Shown here piece by piece: positions 43,468-51,216 of a stretch of 64,000 nt of DNA; positions within the stretch are counted from its first letter, which is position 1, and every line of letters begins with the position of its first letter. Position numbers and translations under genes: made by a program. Below the pieces are notes generated by a model. It had not been told where the DNA came from. It ran no database searches and saw only the letters and a program-made list of their open reading frames with translations. Source of the DNA: an uncultured Pseudomonadota bacterium (GTDB lineage: Bacteria; Pseudomonadota; Alphaproteobacteria; Rs-D84); assembly GCA_902801125.1 (NCBI GenBank), contig CADCGT010000002.1, forward strand, positions 305,980 through 369,979. Direction: 5' to 3'.

Positions 43468-44034
43468 TTTTGCTCTTTCTACATATTCCAGTGTTTCCGT
43501 ATTTACGACAATCTTTTCGCCCTGTTCAACGAAAACCGGAACCTGGACACGCACGCCGTTATCCAAAATTGCGGGTTTGCCGCCACTGCCGGTTGCGGTT
43601 TGACCCTTTAACGCCGGTTCGGTTTCAACGATTGTCGCGACAACGGTCTTTGGCAAAGTCATAGAAACCGGTTGACCTTCGACAAAGTTTGTTTTAACCG
43701 TCATATCGGGTGCCAAGAATTTAACCTGTTCGCCCAGTGAATCCATCGGCATAGTAAATTGTTCATAATCGGACAGATTCATAAAATACGCATCGGTTCC
43801 ATCGGAATACAGGTATTGACAATCGCGGTCTTCGACCATCAGTTTTTCAACCTTGTCTTCGGCGCGCCAACGGTCACCGCCCTTGTTTCCCGAATCAATA
43901 TCGCGCAGGTCGGCCTGAACAAACGCGCCGCCCTTGCCCGGTTTAACCTTGGTAATAGATGTCACGGTATAACGATGTCCGTTGTGGGAAATCACCCAAC
44001 CGACCCGCATATCATTTGCTGTCACAGATGCCAT
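43465..44034 (-). CDS. efp: Translation elongation factor P
   Basis: 189 residues, three beta domains. Domain I has VGWVISHNGHRYTVTSI and the loop KPGKGGAF whose central lysine is the usual post-translational modification site. The C-terminal LDNGVRVQVPVFVEQGEKIVVNTETLEYVER is diagnostic. EF-P rescues ribosomes at polyproline. No epmA/epmB modification genes are seen nearby. The TAG stop is formed by a repeat. Confidence 0.97.
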   Translation of the reverse strand: MASVTANDMRVGWVISHNGHRYTVTSITKVKPGKGGAFVQADLRDIDSGNKGGDRWRAEDKVEKLMVEDRDCQYLYSDGTDAYFMNLSDYEQFTMPMDSLGEQVKFLAPDMTVKTNFVEGQPVSMTLPKTVVATIVETEPALKGQTATGSGGKPAILDNGVRVQVPVFVEQGEKIVVNTETLEYVERAK

Positions 44035-44131
44035 ATTAAATCCTCTTGGTTTTATTTATAACAGACCCAGGTTATAAAAAACATTCCAAAAACGCAAGTT
44101 TTTTATTCTTTTTTTCGCACCCGATTTGTGA

Positions 44132-44137
44132 TATAAT
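44132..44137 (+). promoter_or_regulatory. Extended -10 box giving a leaderless transcript
   Basis: TGTGATATAAT; the box ends exactly 7 nt before the ATG at 44145 and no ribosome site fits between. The -35 region is only T-rich. Confidence 0.65.
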
Positions 44138-44144
44138 TCAAAGT

Positions 44145-45428
44145 ATGAAAAGCAAGATTTTATTTTTGTCGTCTATGATTTGCATGTGCAGCATGGCGGC
44201 CGCGGTCGCGTCCGAATGTACGGGCGATGATTGCTATGAACCCGAACCGGTTGTTGAATCTGTGAACCGTGAATATTCATGGTTTGACTATGACGCGCCG
44301 GACGAACCGATTGTGGAATATGAAACGGTGACCGACGAAGTTGTGGTTGATGCGCCATCGAACATGACGCCGATGCGGAATGTTAAATTGCTGTCTATCA
44401 AGCCTGTGCCGATTGACGACCGTGCGCCCCTGTGGGACGGAACAAACGGGAAATACACACCGCGCGCATATCCCAAAACCGTCAGTTGGAAAAACGGCGT
44501 TCCGCTTTGGGACGATTCTATATCGAATTACAAAAAGAAAGATTTTCGTGATTGGATGCTGTCCGACCTGCCGGAACTTTATCTGCGCGAATCGGACGAC
44601 ACAGAATTGGTTGAATTGTATAACGACACCATGACCGACGCCGCGGAAACCCGCGCCCGCATCGAAGAATTGTTGTCGCCAAACAAACCAAGCGAAAATT
44701 TATGGATTGACGCGCCAACAACAGAAATCGCAGACGCCCCGGCACCGTGTGACACACCGGCCGCGTTTGCACCCGACCCGAAATATGTGGCCCAGGATAT
44801 GTCCGCGACGGTTCGTGCAACCTTTGGTGGCGACGGTTGCCCGTTTGAAACCGAAACCGAATGCAATATTTGGCGGCGCAAACCGATTATTCGCGAAACC
44901 GTGTCACCACGCAGTCCGAAAATCCGTGACGACAAAATGTACGAATTGTTGTCGTCTGCAAATTGCAACGGCGAATTGGATGCGAATTCACCCGCGGCGG
45001 CGCCATTGGTGGAACGTTATAAAATGCTGATGAAATCTGCACGCGCGTGCTGTATCGAAGGTATGAAATATTCATTGAAAAACGCCGGCGCATCGGATGG
45101 TTTGATTTACAAATTTATGTCGGATGATGCGAATTTCTATAACATTGGGAATCGCTGTTTAATGATGAATGACACCGAATTAGACGAAAAATATCCAGAA
45201 ACCGCAACGGCGGCGGTTGTGGCGGATGTTCGCAATGGGTGTCTGTGCCGCGGTCGGCAATGGTTCACGGCGATGTTGGCACCGTTTGTTGACGCATGGA
45301 ACGCAAGTCCGGATTTTGCGGCATCTAAATTCTATTGGACCTATACAGACGGCCTGAACCGTTCCGTCACGGTATCCATAAATGACGATGTCCAAAACGT
45401 TTTGGAACAAATCGCGGTTTGTCCATAG
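44145..45428 (+). CDS. Secreted cysteine-containing protein of unknown function
   Basis: 427 residues. Signal peptide MKSKILFLSSMICMCSMAAA. The mature part is very acidic at first (SECTGDDCYEPEPVVESVNREYSWFDYDAPDEP region), then DRAPLWDGTNGKYTPRAYPK, and a cysteine-bearing C-terminal domain (SANCNGELD, SARACCIEGMKYSLKN, GNRCLMMND, NGCLCRGRQWFTAM, QIAVCP) suggesting several disulfides in the periplasm or outside. I do not recognise a family. The chosen ATG is the first after the promoter; a longer upstream frame is not transcribed. Confidence 0.75.
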   Translation: MKSKILFLSSMICMCSMAAAVASECTGDDCYEPEPVVESVNREYSWFDYDAPDEPIVEYETVTDEVVVDAPSNMTPMRNVKLLSIKPVPIDDRAPLWDGTNGKYTPRAYPKTVSWKNGVPLWDDSISNYKKKDFRDWMLSDLPELYLRESDDTELVELYNDTMTDAAETRARIEELLSPNKPSENLWIDAPTTEIADAPAPCDTPAAFAPDPKYVAQDMSATVRATFGGDGCPFETETECNIWRRKPIIRETVSPRSPKIRDDKMYELLSSANCNGELDANSPAAAPLVERYKMLMKSARACCIEGMKYSLKNAGASDGLIYKFMSDDANFYNIGNRCLMMNDTELDEKYPETATAAVVADVRNGCLCRGRQWFTAMLAPFVDAWNASPDFAASKFYWTYTDGLNRSVTVSINDDVQNVLEQIAVCP

Positions 45429-45454
45429 GCATTACAATTTTACAGATAAAATAA

Positions 45455-45474
45455 AAATCGCCAACCGGCGATTT
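45455..45474. terminator. Bidirectional terminator between converging secreted-protein genes
   Basis: AAATCGCC-AACC-GGCGATTT with T run on the plus strand and A-rich flank. Confidence 0.85.
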
Positions 45475-45480
45475 TTATTA

Positions 45481-46128
45481 TTACGGCAAATTCCACAGAA
45501 CACAATTCGCATTGGTGTGGGTTGCATCCGGCGTTGTTGTTCCATCCGCCCATCCGGCACAGGTCTTTTTGGGTTGTGCGTATTCTGCAACTGCTATTCT
45601 GGTTGGAATTGCGCCATCAGGATAATTTGTGTAATCTAATAAATCATTTGTTAAATTTACTCTTAAGGCCCTGGCTGTCAGCAATTCTTCATCATGCATA
45701 TTTGTACCAGTTCCGCCAGTCATTGCACCGCCTTCACCATCAAACCATGCACTGCCCCAATAATCTATTGGGGTCTCACCACCAACATTACCATTTCCAT
45801 CATACAATACAGCATATCCGGAGTTTCCGGTCGGCAATTCCGGTGCCATCGTGTTCACCGCACCGGCGGTAATCAGTTTGTTTGCGTCGGTTGTTTCATC
45901 GTAATCGTTTGAACCATCATAAATTGCGCGTTCACTAAATTGTGTTTGACCGTTTTGCGTACCGTTATACAAAACAACATTTCCAGTTGTGCCGGCGGTA
46001 ATCTTGTCTTGTTTTAATGCATCGCGGTCATCGACATATTTTTTTGATGTGACGATTGTGTCCGCAAAGACTGAATTTATCGCGATAACAGACGCGATTG
46101 CACCAAGTAAGAATGATTTTTTTATCAT
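45481..46128 (-). CDS. Secreted YVD/NCLLW-family protein 3
   Basis: 215 residues. Signal peptide MIKKSFLLGAIASVIAINSV, YVD module DTIVTSKKYVDDRDALKQDK, then a block FSERAIYDGSNDYDETTDAN followed by KLITAGAVN that recurs in the genes at 57311 and 63601, and a C-terminus KTCAGWADG...TNANCVLWNLP. The middle (TGNSGYAVLYDGNGNVGGETP) is specific. Presumed surface fibre-like protein; no enzyme motif. The promoter region carries copy 3 of the 119-bp element 39 bp upstream. Confidence 0.78.
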   Translation of the reverse strand: MIKKSFLLGAIASVIAINSVFADTIVTSKKYVDDRDALKQDKITAGTTGNVVLYNGTQNGQTQFSERAIYDGSNDYDETTDANKLITAGAVNTMAPELPTGNSGYAVLYDGNGNVGGETPIDYWGSAWFDGEGGAMTGGTGTNMHDEELLTARALRVNLTNDLLDYTNYPDGAIPTRIAVAEYAQPKKTCAGWADGTTTPDATHTNANCVLWNLP

Positions 46129-46166
46129 ATTTTTCCCCTATATTCCTATGTAAAAAAGTGTACAAT

Positions 46167-46285
46167 AAACCAAGGTTTTTTCTATACACCCTCAGCGGAA
46201 AAAACGAAATTTATAACACATTGTTTTTACATAATAAAAAAATTTTGATTTTTTGAAAAAAAGTGTTGATTTTAAACCTTGGTTT
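46167..46285 (-). repeat. 119-bp inverted-repeat element, copy 3
   Basis: Arms AAACCAAGGTTT (46167-46178) and AAACCTTGGTTT (46274-46285), 107 bp apart. The interior resembles copy 2 in the first half (TTTTTTTATTATGTAAAAAC in gene direction) and the promoter side resembles copy 4 (ATTGTACACTTTTTTACATAGG). Confidence 0.85.
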
Positions 46286-46293
46286 TTTTACGC

Positions 46294-46322
46294 GTGAACC
46301 CCGCAGAATCCGCGGGGTTCAC
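46294..46322 (-). terminator. dnaN terminator
   Basis: GTGAACCCCGC-AGAATCC-GCGGGGTTCAC stem, 8 bp from the 119-bp element. Nearly the same hairpin as the fabF terminator at 19894, which suggests the two were copied together with the element. Confidence 0.8.
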
Positions 46323-46328
46323 CATTCA

Positions 46329-46388
46329 CTAACCCTTGTCCCACGAAGCACGGCGTGCGAAGTGGGAACTTACACTAGCCACTAACAC
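46329..46388. repeat. Repeat with CTAACCCTTGTCCCACGAAG core
   Basis: CTAACCCTTGTCCCACGAAG (46329-46348) then CACGGCGTGCGAAGTGGGAA; TCCCAC and GTGGGA pair. The flank CACTAGCCACTAACACCTA ends in the dnaN stop codon. The same 20-base core occurs at 58161-58180. Confidence 0.8.
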
Positions 46389-47507
46389 CTACATCCGCAT
46401 TGGCATTAAAATAAATAATGCATCGGTGTCTTTGTTGGTTGATTTGATAATCGTCGGCGAAAGTGGGTCTTGCATTTCCATCTGGAATTTTTCACCTTCG
46501 ACCTGGCCTGCGACATCAAGCAAGAATTTAACATTAAATGTCACACTGAATGATGCGTCGCCATTATATTCGATATCTAATTCTTGGGTTGCGGTTCCGG
46601 CATCTGGGCTGGACGCGTTCACAACCAATTTGTTCATAGAAAATGTCAACTGAACAGATTTTGTTTTATCGATACTGGCCACCGAAACTAAATCAACCGC
46701 GTTCAAGAATTGTTTGCGGTCCATAATGGCAATCTTGTCATTACCCTTGGGGATAACGACGCGATAGTTCGGATATTGGGCATCGACCAATTTACTGGTC
46801 AAAATTGCCGCCCCAATCGTAAAGCGTGCCTTGGTATCCGACAATTCGACATTGACATCATCAACGGTCGCGTCTTCCAGTAATTTAGACAATTCGCCAA
46901 TCACACGACGCGGCAAAATCACAGACGGCATTTCCGCCGACCCCGCCGGTGCCGCCATCGCACACAGGGCCATACGCTGGGCATCGGTCGCAACCGCGGT
47001 CAATTTGGCCGAACCATCATCATTTGAAATATGGAAATAAATTCCGCCCAAATGATAGCGCACATCGTCCGTCGGAATTGCGAACTTTGTTTGATTGATA
47101 AGATGCGCCAAATCACCGGTTGTCATTTGAAACTTTGTGGTAAGATTGCTGCCCGCCATGGCCGGAAAATTTTCCGCCGGCAATGTCGGCAAATGAAATA
47201 CTGCGCGGCCACTTGACACGACCAACGAATCGCCCGATTGTTTGAACGATATTTCGGCATCATCCGGCAATTTGCGCACAATATCATACAGCATTTGCAC
47301 CGGCACAGTAATTTTGCCACCCAATGTCACATCGGCGGCAACATGTTCAACCAATTCCAAATCTACATTCGTCGCAGACAGGACCAAATCATCCGACACA
47401 TCCAATTTCACATTCATCAAAATCGGCAAAGTAGCCCGCTTTTCAACAATAGACTGCATATGCCCCAACGCCCGGATTAAAACCTGACGAAACACAGAAA
47501 ATTCCAT
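46389..47507 (-). CDS. dnaN: DNA polymerase III sliding clamp, beta subunit
   Basis: 372 residues. Starts MEFSVFRQVLIRALGHMQSI and includes VEKRATLPILMNVKLDV, the second-domain VRYHLGGIYFHI and ATDAQRMALC, and the C-terminal peptide-binding pocket end ALFILMPMRM, all clamp hallmarks. It tethers polymerase III to DNA. Has its own promoter and shares a 17-nt leader sequence with dnaA, 13 kb away. Confidence 0.97.
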   Translation of the reverse strand: MEFSVFRQVLIRALGHMQSIVEKRATLPILMNVKLDVSDDLVLSATNVDLELVEHVAADVTLGGKITVPVQMLYDIVRKLPDDAEISFKQSGDSLVVSSGRAVFHLPTLPAENFPAMAGSNLTTKFQMTTGDLAHLINQTKFAIPTDDVRYHLGGIYFHISNDDGSAKLTAVATDAQRMALCAMAAPAGSAEMPSVILPRRVIGELSKLLEDATVDDVNVELSDTKARFTIGAAILTSKLVDAQYPNYRVVIPKGNDKIAIMDRKQFLNAVDLVSVASIDKTKSVQLTFSMNKLVVNASSPDAGTATQELDIEYNGDASFSVTFNVKFLLDVAGQVEGEKFQMEMQDPLSPTIIKSTNKDTDALFILMPMRM

Positions 47508-47538
47508 TTTTACGCTCCTGTTTATCTTTAAAAAAACT

Positions 47539-47591
47539 TTTCCTACATTCTCTCTTGGGTGATTTTATCAAAAAATGCCGATTCGGTGCAA
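47539..47591 (-). promoter_or_regulatory. dnaN promoter and shared leader motif
   Basis: TTGCAC (47586-47591), 18-bp spacer, TAAAAT (47562-47567). The transcript should start near 47555, exactly where the motif AGAGAGAATGTAGGAAA (minus strand, 47555-47539) begins. The dnaA leader has the same 17 bases with one change at 60328-60312. Confidence 0.7.
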
Positions 47592-47614
47592 GGGTAAAAG
47601 CGACCAAAAAACAT

Positions 47615-49720
47615 TTATTTATTTTCTGCGCCCGATTCTGGGCTTATAACCCCATTTGCCAAATCCAGAACCGGCATATCCATCCATTCCGGGTCATCGC
47701 GCTTTGATGGCGCGCCTTTGTTCAATGCGGTTTTACACGGATGATCATCCGCAAGCCAGTTTTCCAATAAATCACCGGCCAACAATCCAACCCCCGCCCC
47801 CGCGACCAATCCAATTCCGCCCGTAAGCGGGGCCAACAACAGCCCCAGTCCCGTCGCCGAAAGCGCTTTGCCTGCAATGGCGGCGCCACTTACGCCTATA
47901 TCTGGTTCCGCCAAATTTCCCGATATGACTATGGTGTTCACAACCTGGCCGGAAAGCGACAATTTAATTCCACGCACCGGAATTGTCGTCAAAGACAAAT
48001 TCATTTTTTCGCGTCCTAAATCAAGACTGCCGTCCAACATGATATTTATCGCATTCGTTTCAATCGCGACCCCGTTGCGCGTTTCCGCCAACCCATCGCG
48101 CAGTTTCAAATTTACCGTTGCGCAATTTATTCTCATCTGGTCATATTTCTTTTTCGAACTGAACATATCATGAATACTGTGACGCAGGCTTGTTAAAAAA
48201 TCGGCCCCATACATATATGTCACCAAATCAGAATGCGCATACCCCGCACCCGACGAATACACACGCACCGGCCCGGTTACGGTTTTCATAACTTCGGACA
48301 TATTGGCACCGGTCGCACGCACATATGTTTCAAAATCAAGCGGCAATTCAGAAATAAAATCTTTTATATTTATTTGTTCCATTATTTTACCAACAACAAT
48401 TCCGCGCCCGACGCCCCCCATTTCAAGGTTCATTTTCCCCGATTTTTCTATTGTTCCATCAATTGCGGCATTTATATTACCACCGGCAAAAACCGTATTT
48501 GCATCTATACGCACCGTGTTATCACGCACACGCGCCGCAACGTGCAAATTATCCAAAGATAAATTTCGATAAACCGTCAAACGCCCTAAATCGACATTCA
48601 ATGCAATCTTTTTGCCATAAAGGTAATCACCAAACAACGGCATATCTTTAAATACATTCGGTTCATATTTTGCCGGCCACTTTTTGCCCTTGTATATTTC
48701 CGGGAACAATTCCAAAAGGTTTATTTTTTTTGACGACAGATTCACATTTATATCTGTAATTTTTTTCGACCAATCCATTGAACCCGAAAGTACTATCTGA
48801 CTGCCCCTGACGGAAACAGACGATTTATGCAAAGTCAATTTATCATGCCCCAACCCACCGGCCAGGTTTACATTTATTTCCGGCATTTTTGGAAAATTTA
48901 ATCCCAAAAATTTTCCGATTGGCCTGATATCTGGGATACTGCCTTTGATAATAAAATCGATTGGAATTTTACTGGTTCCTTCTAGTGCGACATCGGCAAC
49001 CAAAGTATCACCATCCGAAGAAAACGCAACCTGGACCGGGTAAATTTTTCGTTCAGAATTATACCTATCAAAATAAACGACAAACGGTATCAATGTTTCA
49101 TCAAGTTTTACCCAACCGGTATATTCGCGTTTCGTATCAAATTTTCCGGCACGAAAACTCAACCGCGGAACACTGTATTTTTGACCATCTATATTCATTA
49201 CCAAATTGTTGATATTCAACATTCCAAAACCAGGGTCAACAAACGGATATTCGGGCTGCACATTTTCGTCCTGTACGGCAGAATCCGCCGTATAGGCGTT
49301 TTTATCTTTTTCGGAATCATTGTTAAACAAATTATATTTTCCATTGGAATTTTTATCAACAAACACACGCACATCATGCGCAAAAATTCTTTGAATTGTT
49401 GGACGATTTGAAAACAAAGATATTAAATCCAACCCAACATCTACGGTTTCGGCCTCTATCATATTTTTATGTTTTGCACCCGCCACATTTGGCACAACAA
49501 CACCGCGCATCGTCACACGTGGCCGCAAAGATAATTTCCATGACACATCGCCCGTAATTTCAATTGGCATTCCGGTTGACGAACGCAATACACCAATAAG
49601 GTTTGTTCGCAGACTGTTCATATCCATCTTGGACAAGGCAACAACAACGGCGATTCCCAATACCACAAAGAATATAAACACTATGCGCGCAATAACAAAA
49701 AATTTTTCTTTTCGTGTCAT
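47615..49720 (-). CDS. AsmA-family envelope protein
   Basis: 701 residues. One N-terminal membrane helix (about 8-29), then the AsmA N-terminal domain (TNLIGVLRSSTGMPIEITGDVSWKLSLRPRVTMRGV) and a long beta-rich body, ending with the AsmA C-terminal region (YAHSDLVTYMYGADFLTSLR, LRDGLAETRNGVAIETNAINIML, GSLDLGREKMNLSLTTIPVRG). A glycine-rich hydrophobic segment lies near 640-680. AsmA-like proteins are proposed bridges for lipid transfer between the membranes. Confidence 0.88.
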   Translation of the reverse strand: MTRKEKFFVIARIVFIFFVVLGIAVVVALSKMDMNSLRTNLIGVLRSSTGMPIEITGDVSWKLSLRPRVTMRGVVVPNVAGAKHKNMIEAETVDVGLDLISLFSNRPTIQRIFAHDVRVFVDKNSNGKYNLFNNDSEKDKNAYTADSAVQDENVQPEYPFVDPGFGMLNINNLVMNIDGQKYSVPRLSFRAGKFDTKREYTGWVKLDETLIPFVVYFDRYNSERKIYPVQVAFSSDGDTLVADVALEGTSKIPIDFIIKGSIPDIRPIGKFLGLNFPKMPEINVNLAGGLGHDKLTLHKSSVSVRGSQIVLSGSMDWSKKITDINVNLSSKKINLLELFPEIYKGKKWPAKYEPNVFKDMPLFGDYLYGKKIALNVDLGRLTVYRNLSLDNLHVAARVRDNTVRIDANTVFAGGNINAAIDGTIEKSGKMNLEMGGVGRGIVVGKIMEQINIKDFISELPLDFETYVRATGANMSEVMKTVTGPVRVYSSGAGYAHSDLVTYMYGADFLTSLRHSIHDMFSSKKKYDQMRINCATVNLKLRDGLAETRNGVAIETNAINIMLDGSLDLGREKMNLSLTTIPVRGIKLSLSGQVVNTIVISGNLAEPDIGVSGAAIAGKALSATGLGLLLAPLTGGIGLVAGAGVGLLAGDLLENWLADDHPCKTALNKGAPSKRDDPEWMDMPVLDLANGVISPESGAENK

Positions 49721-49729
49721 TTTTCACCC

Positions 49730-50695
49730 CTATGGCAACGGCAATTCTAACAGATTTATCACCGGTTTCATAAATTCTGGAATCGGCGCGCGAAATGTCA
49801 CCATACGCCCGGTTGACGGATGTTTAAATGTTATTTTATATGCGAATAAAAACAGATTCTTGGTTGTCAACACCGAATGCAAGGTCGCATCCATATTATT
49901 TTTACCGCCGTATAAATCATCACCAACAATCGGTGCCTTTAATGAAAACGCACTGTGCATACGCAATTGATGGGTGCGCCCCGTTTTCGGCAAAAACAGC
50001 ATCCATGTCAACATACCCGACGCCCGTGCCAACACGCGGTATTCAGTTATTGCATGATGTGGCCGTGCGCCCGTTCCATTTTCACGCATCGGCGTATCAA
50101 ACACCCGCCCCTTTAACAGGTAATTATCAATTACCCCACGCGATTCCGCCACATCGCCGTTCAACAGCGCAAGGTATTCTTTGTGTGCATTTTTTGTTTG
50201 AAATTCGTGCGATAAAACCTGGGCGGCATTTTGTGTTTTTGCGACGACCAATAAACCACTGGTTTCCATATCAAGTCTATGCACCAACGAAACATTGGCA
50301 TACGGAAACAACGCCGCCGCCATTTTATCCACAGATTTTCTTATACCGGTTCCACCCTGGACCGCCAAACCCGCCGGTTTATTAAACACAACAATATCAT
50401 CATCATTATGAATTATTGCCCGACGCAATTGTTCCAAATCAGACAAAGAAAAATGTTCCCCTGATTCTGTTTTCTTGGGTGCCTTGGCATATTCTGCAAT
50501 CGTCGGTGGCACGCGAATCGCGTCGCCCGCACGCAAAACCTCGCGCCCATGACAACGGCGTGAATTTACGCGAATTTGCCCACCACGACAAAGCCGATAA
50601 AATTCGCGTTGTGGCATAGACGGAAAATGTCGCAAAAACCATCGCAACAACCGGGTTCCGTCTTCAACCGATGAAACCGTTATCATTTCTGCCAT
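49730..50695 (-). CDS. RluC/RluD-type 23S rRNA pseudouridine synthase
   Basis: 321 residues. N-terminal S4 RNA-binding domain (MPQREFYRLCRGGQIRVNSRR about residues 27-47), then the catalytic domain with HRLDMETSGLLVVAK, whose aspartate is the nucleophile-like active residue, and PKTGRTHQLRMH. It isomerises uridine to pseudouridine in large-subunit rRNA; RluC is the best guess. Five bp after the pilin gene and 9 bp before asmA, so probably one operon. Confidence 0.92.
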   Translation of the reverse strand: MAEMITVSSVEDGTRLLRWFLRHFPSMPQREFYRLCRGGQIRVNSRRCHGREVLRAGDAIRVPPTIAEYAKAPKKTESGEHFSLSDLEQLRRAIIHNDDDIVVFNKPAGLAVQGGTGIRKSVDKMAAALFPYANVSLVHRLDMETSGLLVVAKTQNAAQVLSHEFQTKNAHKEYLALLNGDVAESRGVIDNYLLKGRVFDTPMRENGTGARPHHAITEYRVLARASGMLTWMLFLPKTGRTHQLRMHSAFSLKAPIVGDDLYGGKNNMDATLHSVLTTKNLFLFAYKITFKHPSTGRMVTFRAPIPEFMKPVINLLELPLP

Positions 50696-50700
50696 ACAGA

Positions 50701-51165
50701 TTATTCGCCATAGGTTATTTTAACAACATTTTTTCCATTACCCGAATTGCAATTTCCCGATGCGCCACTTTGTTTTCCATCCGACGCCAAGTACCCAACC
50801 GAATCGGACCATGCCTTGGTCACAAAGTATTCGCAATCCGAATCGGACAACCCGGTAATAGTCACAATAAATTGCCGATTATTTGTCGGGTCAACGGCCA
50901 ATTCGTATGTTCCGCCGTATGTATTTCTGTCCGACATACCAATTGCACCAAATATTGTGGCGTTATTTATATTTGAAAAATCATCATATTCGCCCAGTAA
51001 TTGGCGCACCCCCGTCACAATTTGCAAAACTTCTTCATTTACAGTATTTCGCTTTTGTGTTCGCATTGCGGTTGAAATCATGCCGATTGCCCCAACGGTA
51101 ATAATACCCATAATGGCCAATACGCCCAACATTTCAATCATAGACCGTCCAGATTCATATTTCAT
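50701..51165 (-). CDS. Type IV pilin-like protein
   Basis: 154 residues. Short leader MKYESG, then RSMIEMLGVLAIMGIITVGA: glycine before the cleavage site and glutamate at +5 of the mature protein, as in prepilins, though arginine at +1 is unusual (phenylalanine is typical). The rest is small, with two cysteines near the C-terminus (DCEYFVTKAW, SGNCNSGNG) that may form a disulfide loop. No pilus assembly genes are in the window. Confidence 0.85.
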   Translation of the reverse strand: MKYESGRSMIEMLGVLAIMGIITVGAIGMISTAMRTQKRNTVNEEVLQIVTGVRQLLGEYDDFSNINNATIFGAIGMSDRNTYGGTYELAVDPTNNRQFIVTITGLSDSDCEYFVTKAWSDSVGYLASDGKQSGASGNCNSGNGKNVVKITYGE

Positions 51166-51180
51166 TTTTCATTCCTTTGT

Positions 51181-51209
51181 TTGATATTTGGTTATATTTA
51201 TTCTATCAT
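51181..51209 (+). promoter_or_regulatory. uvrC promoter giving a leaderless transcript
   Basis: TTGATA, 17-bp spacer, TATCAT. The -10 box ends exactly 7 nt before the ATG at 51217. AACAATT lies between, with no ribosome site. Confidence 0.7.
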
Positions 51210-51216
51210 AACAATT

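Noticed and set aside
44046..44144. Upstream extension of the secreted protein at 44145
   Set aside because: It would remove the N-terminal signal peptide and lies before the -10 box.
50323..50331. TTATCCACA, a perfect DnaA box
   Set aside because: Single copy inside the pseudouridine synthase gene; an origin would need a cluster, and none was found near dnaA or dnaN.
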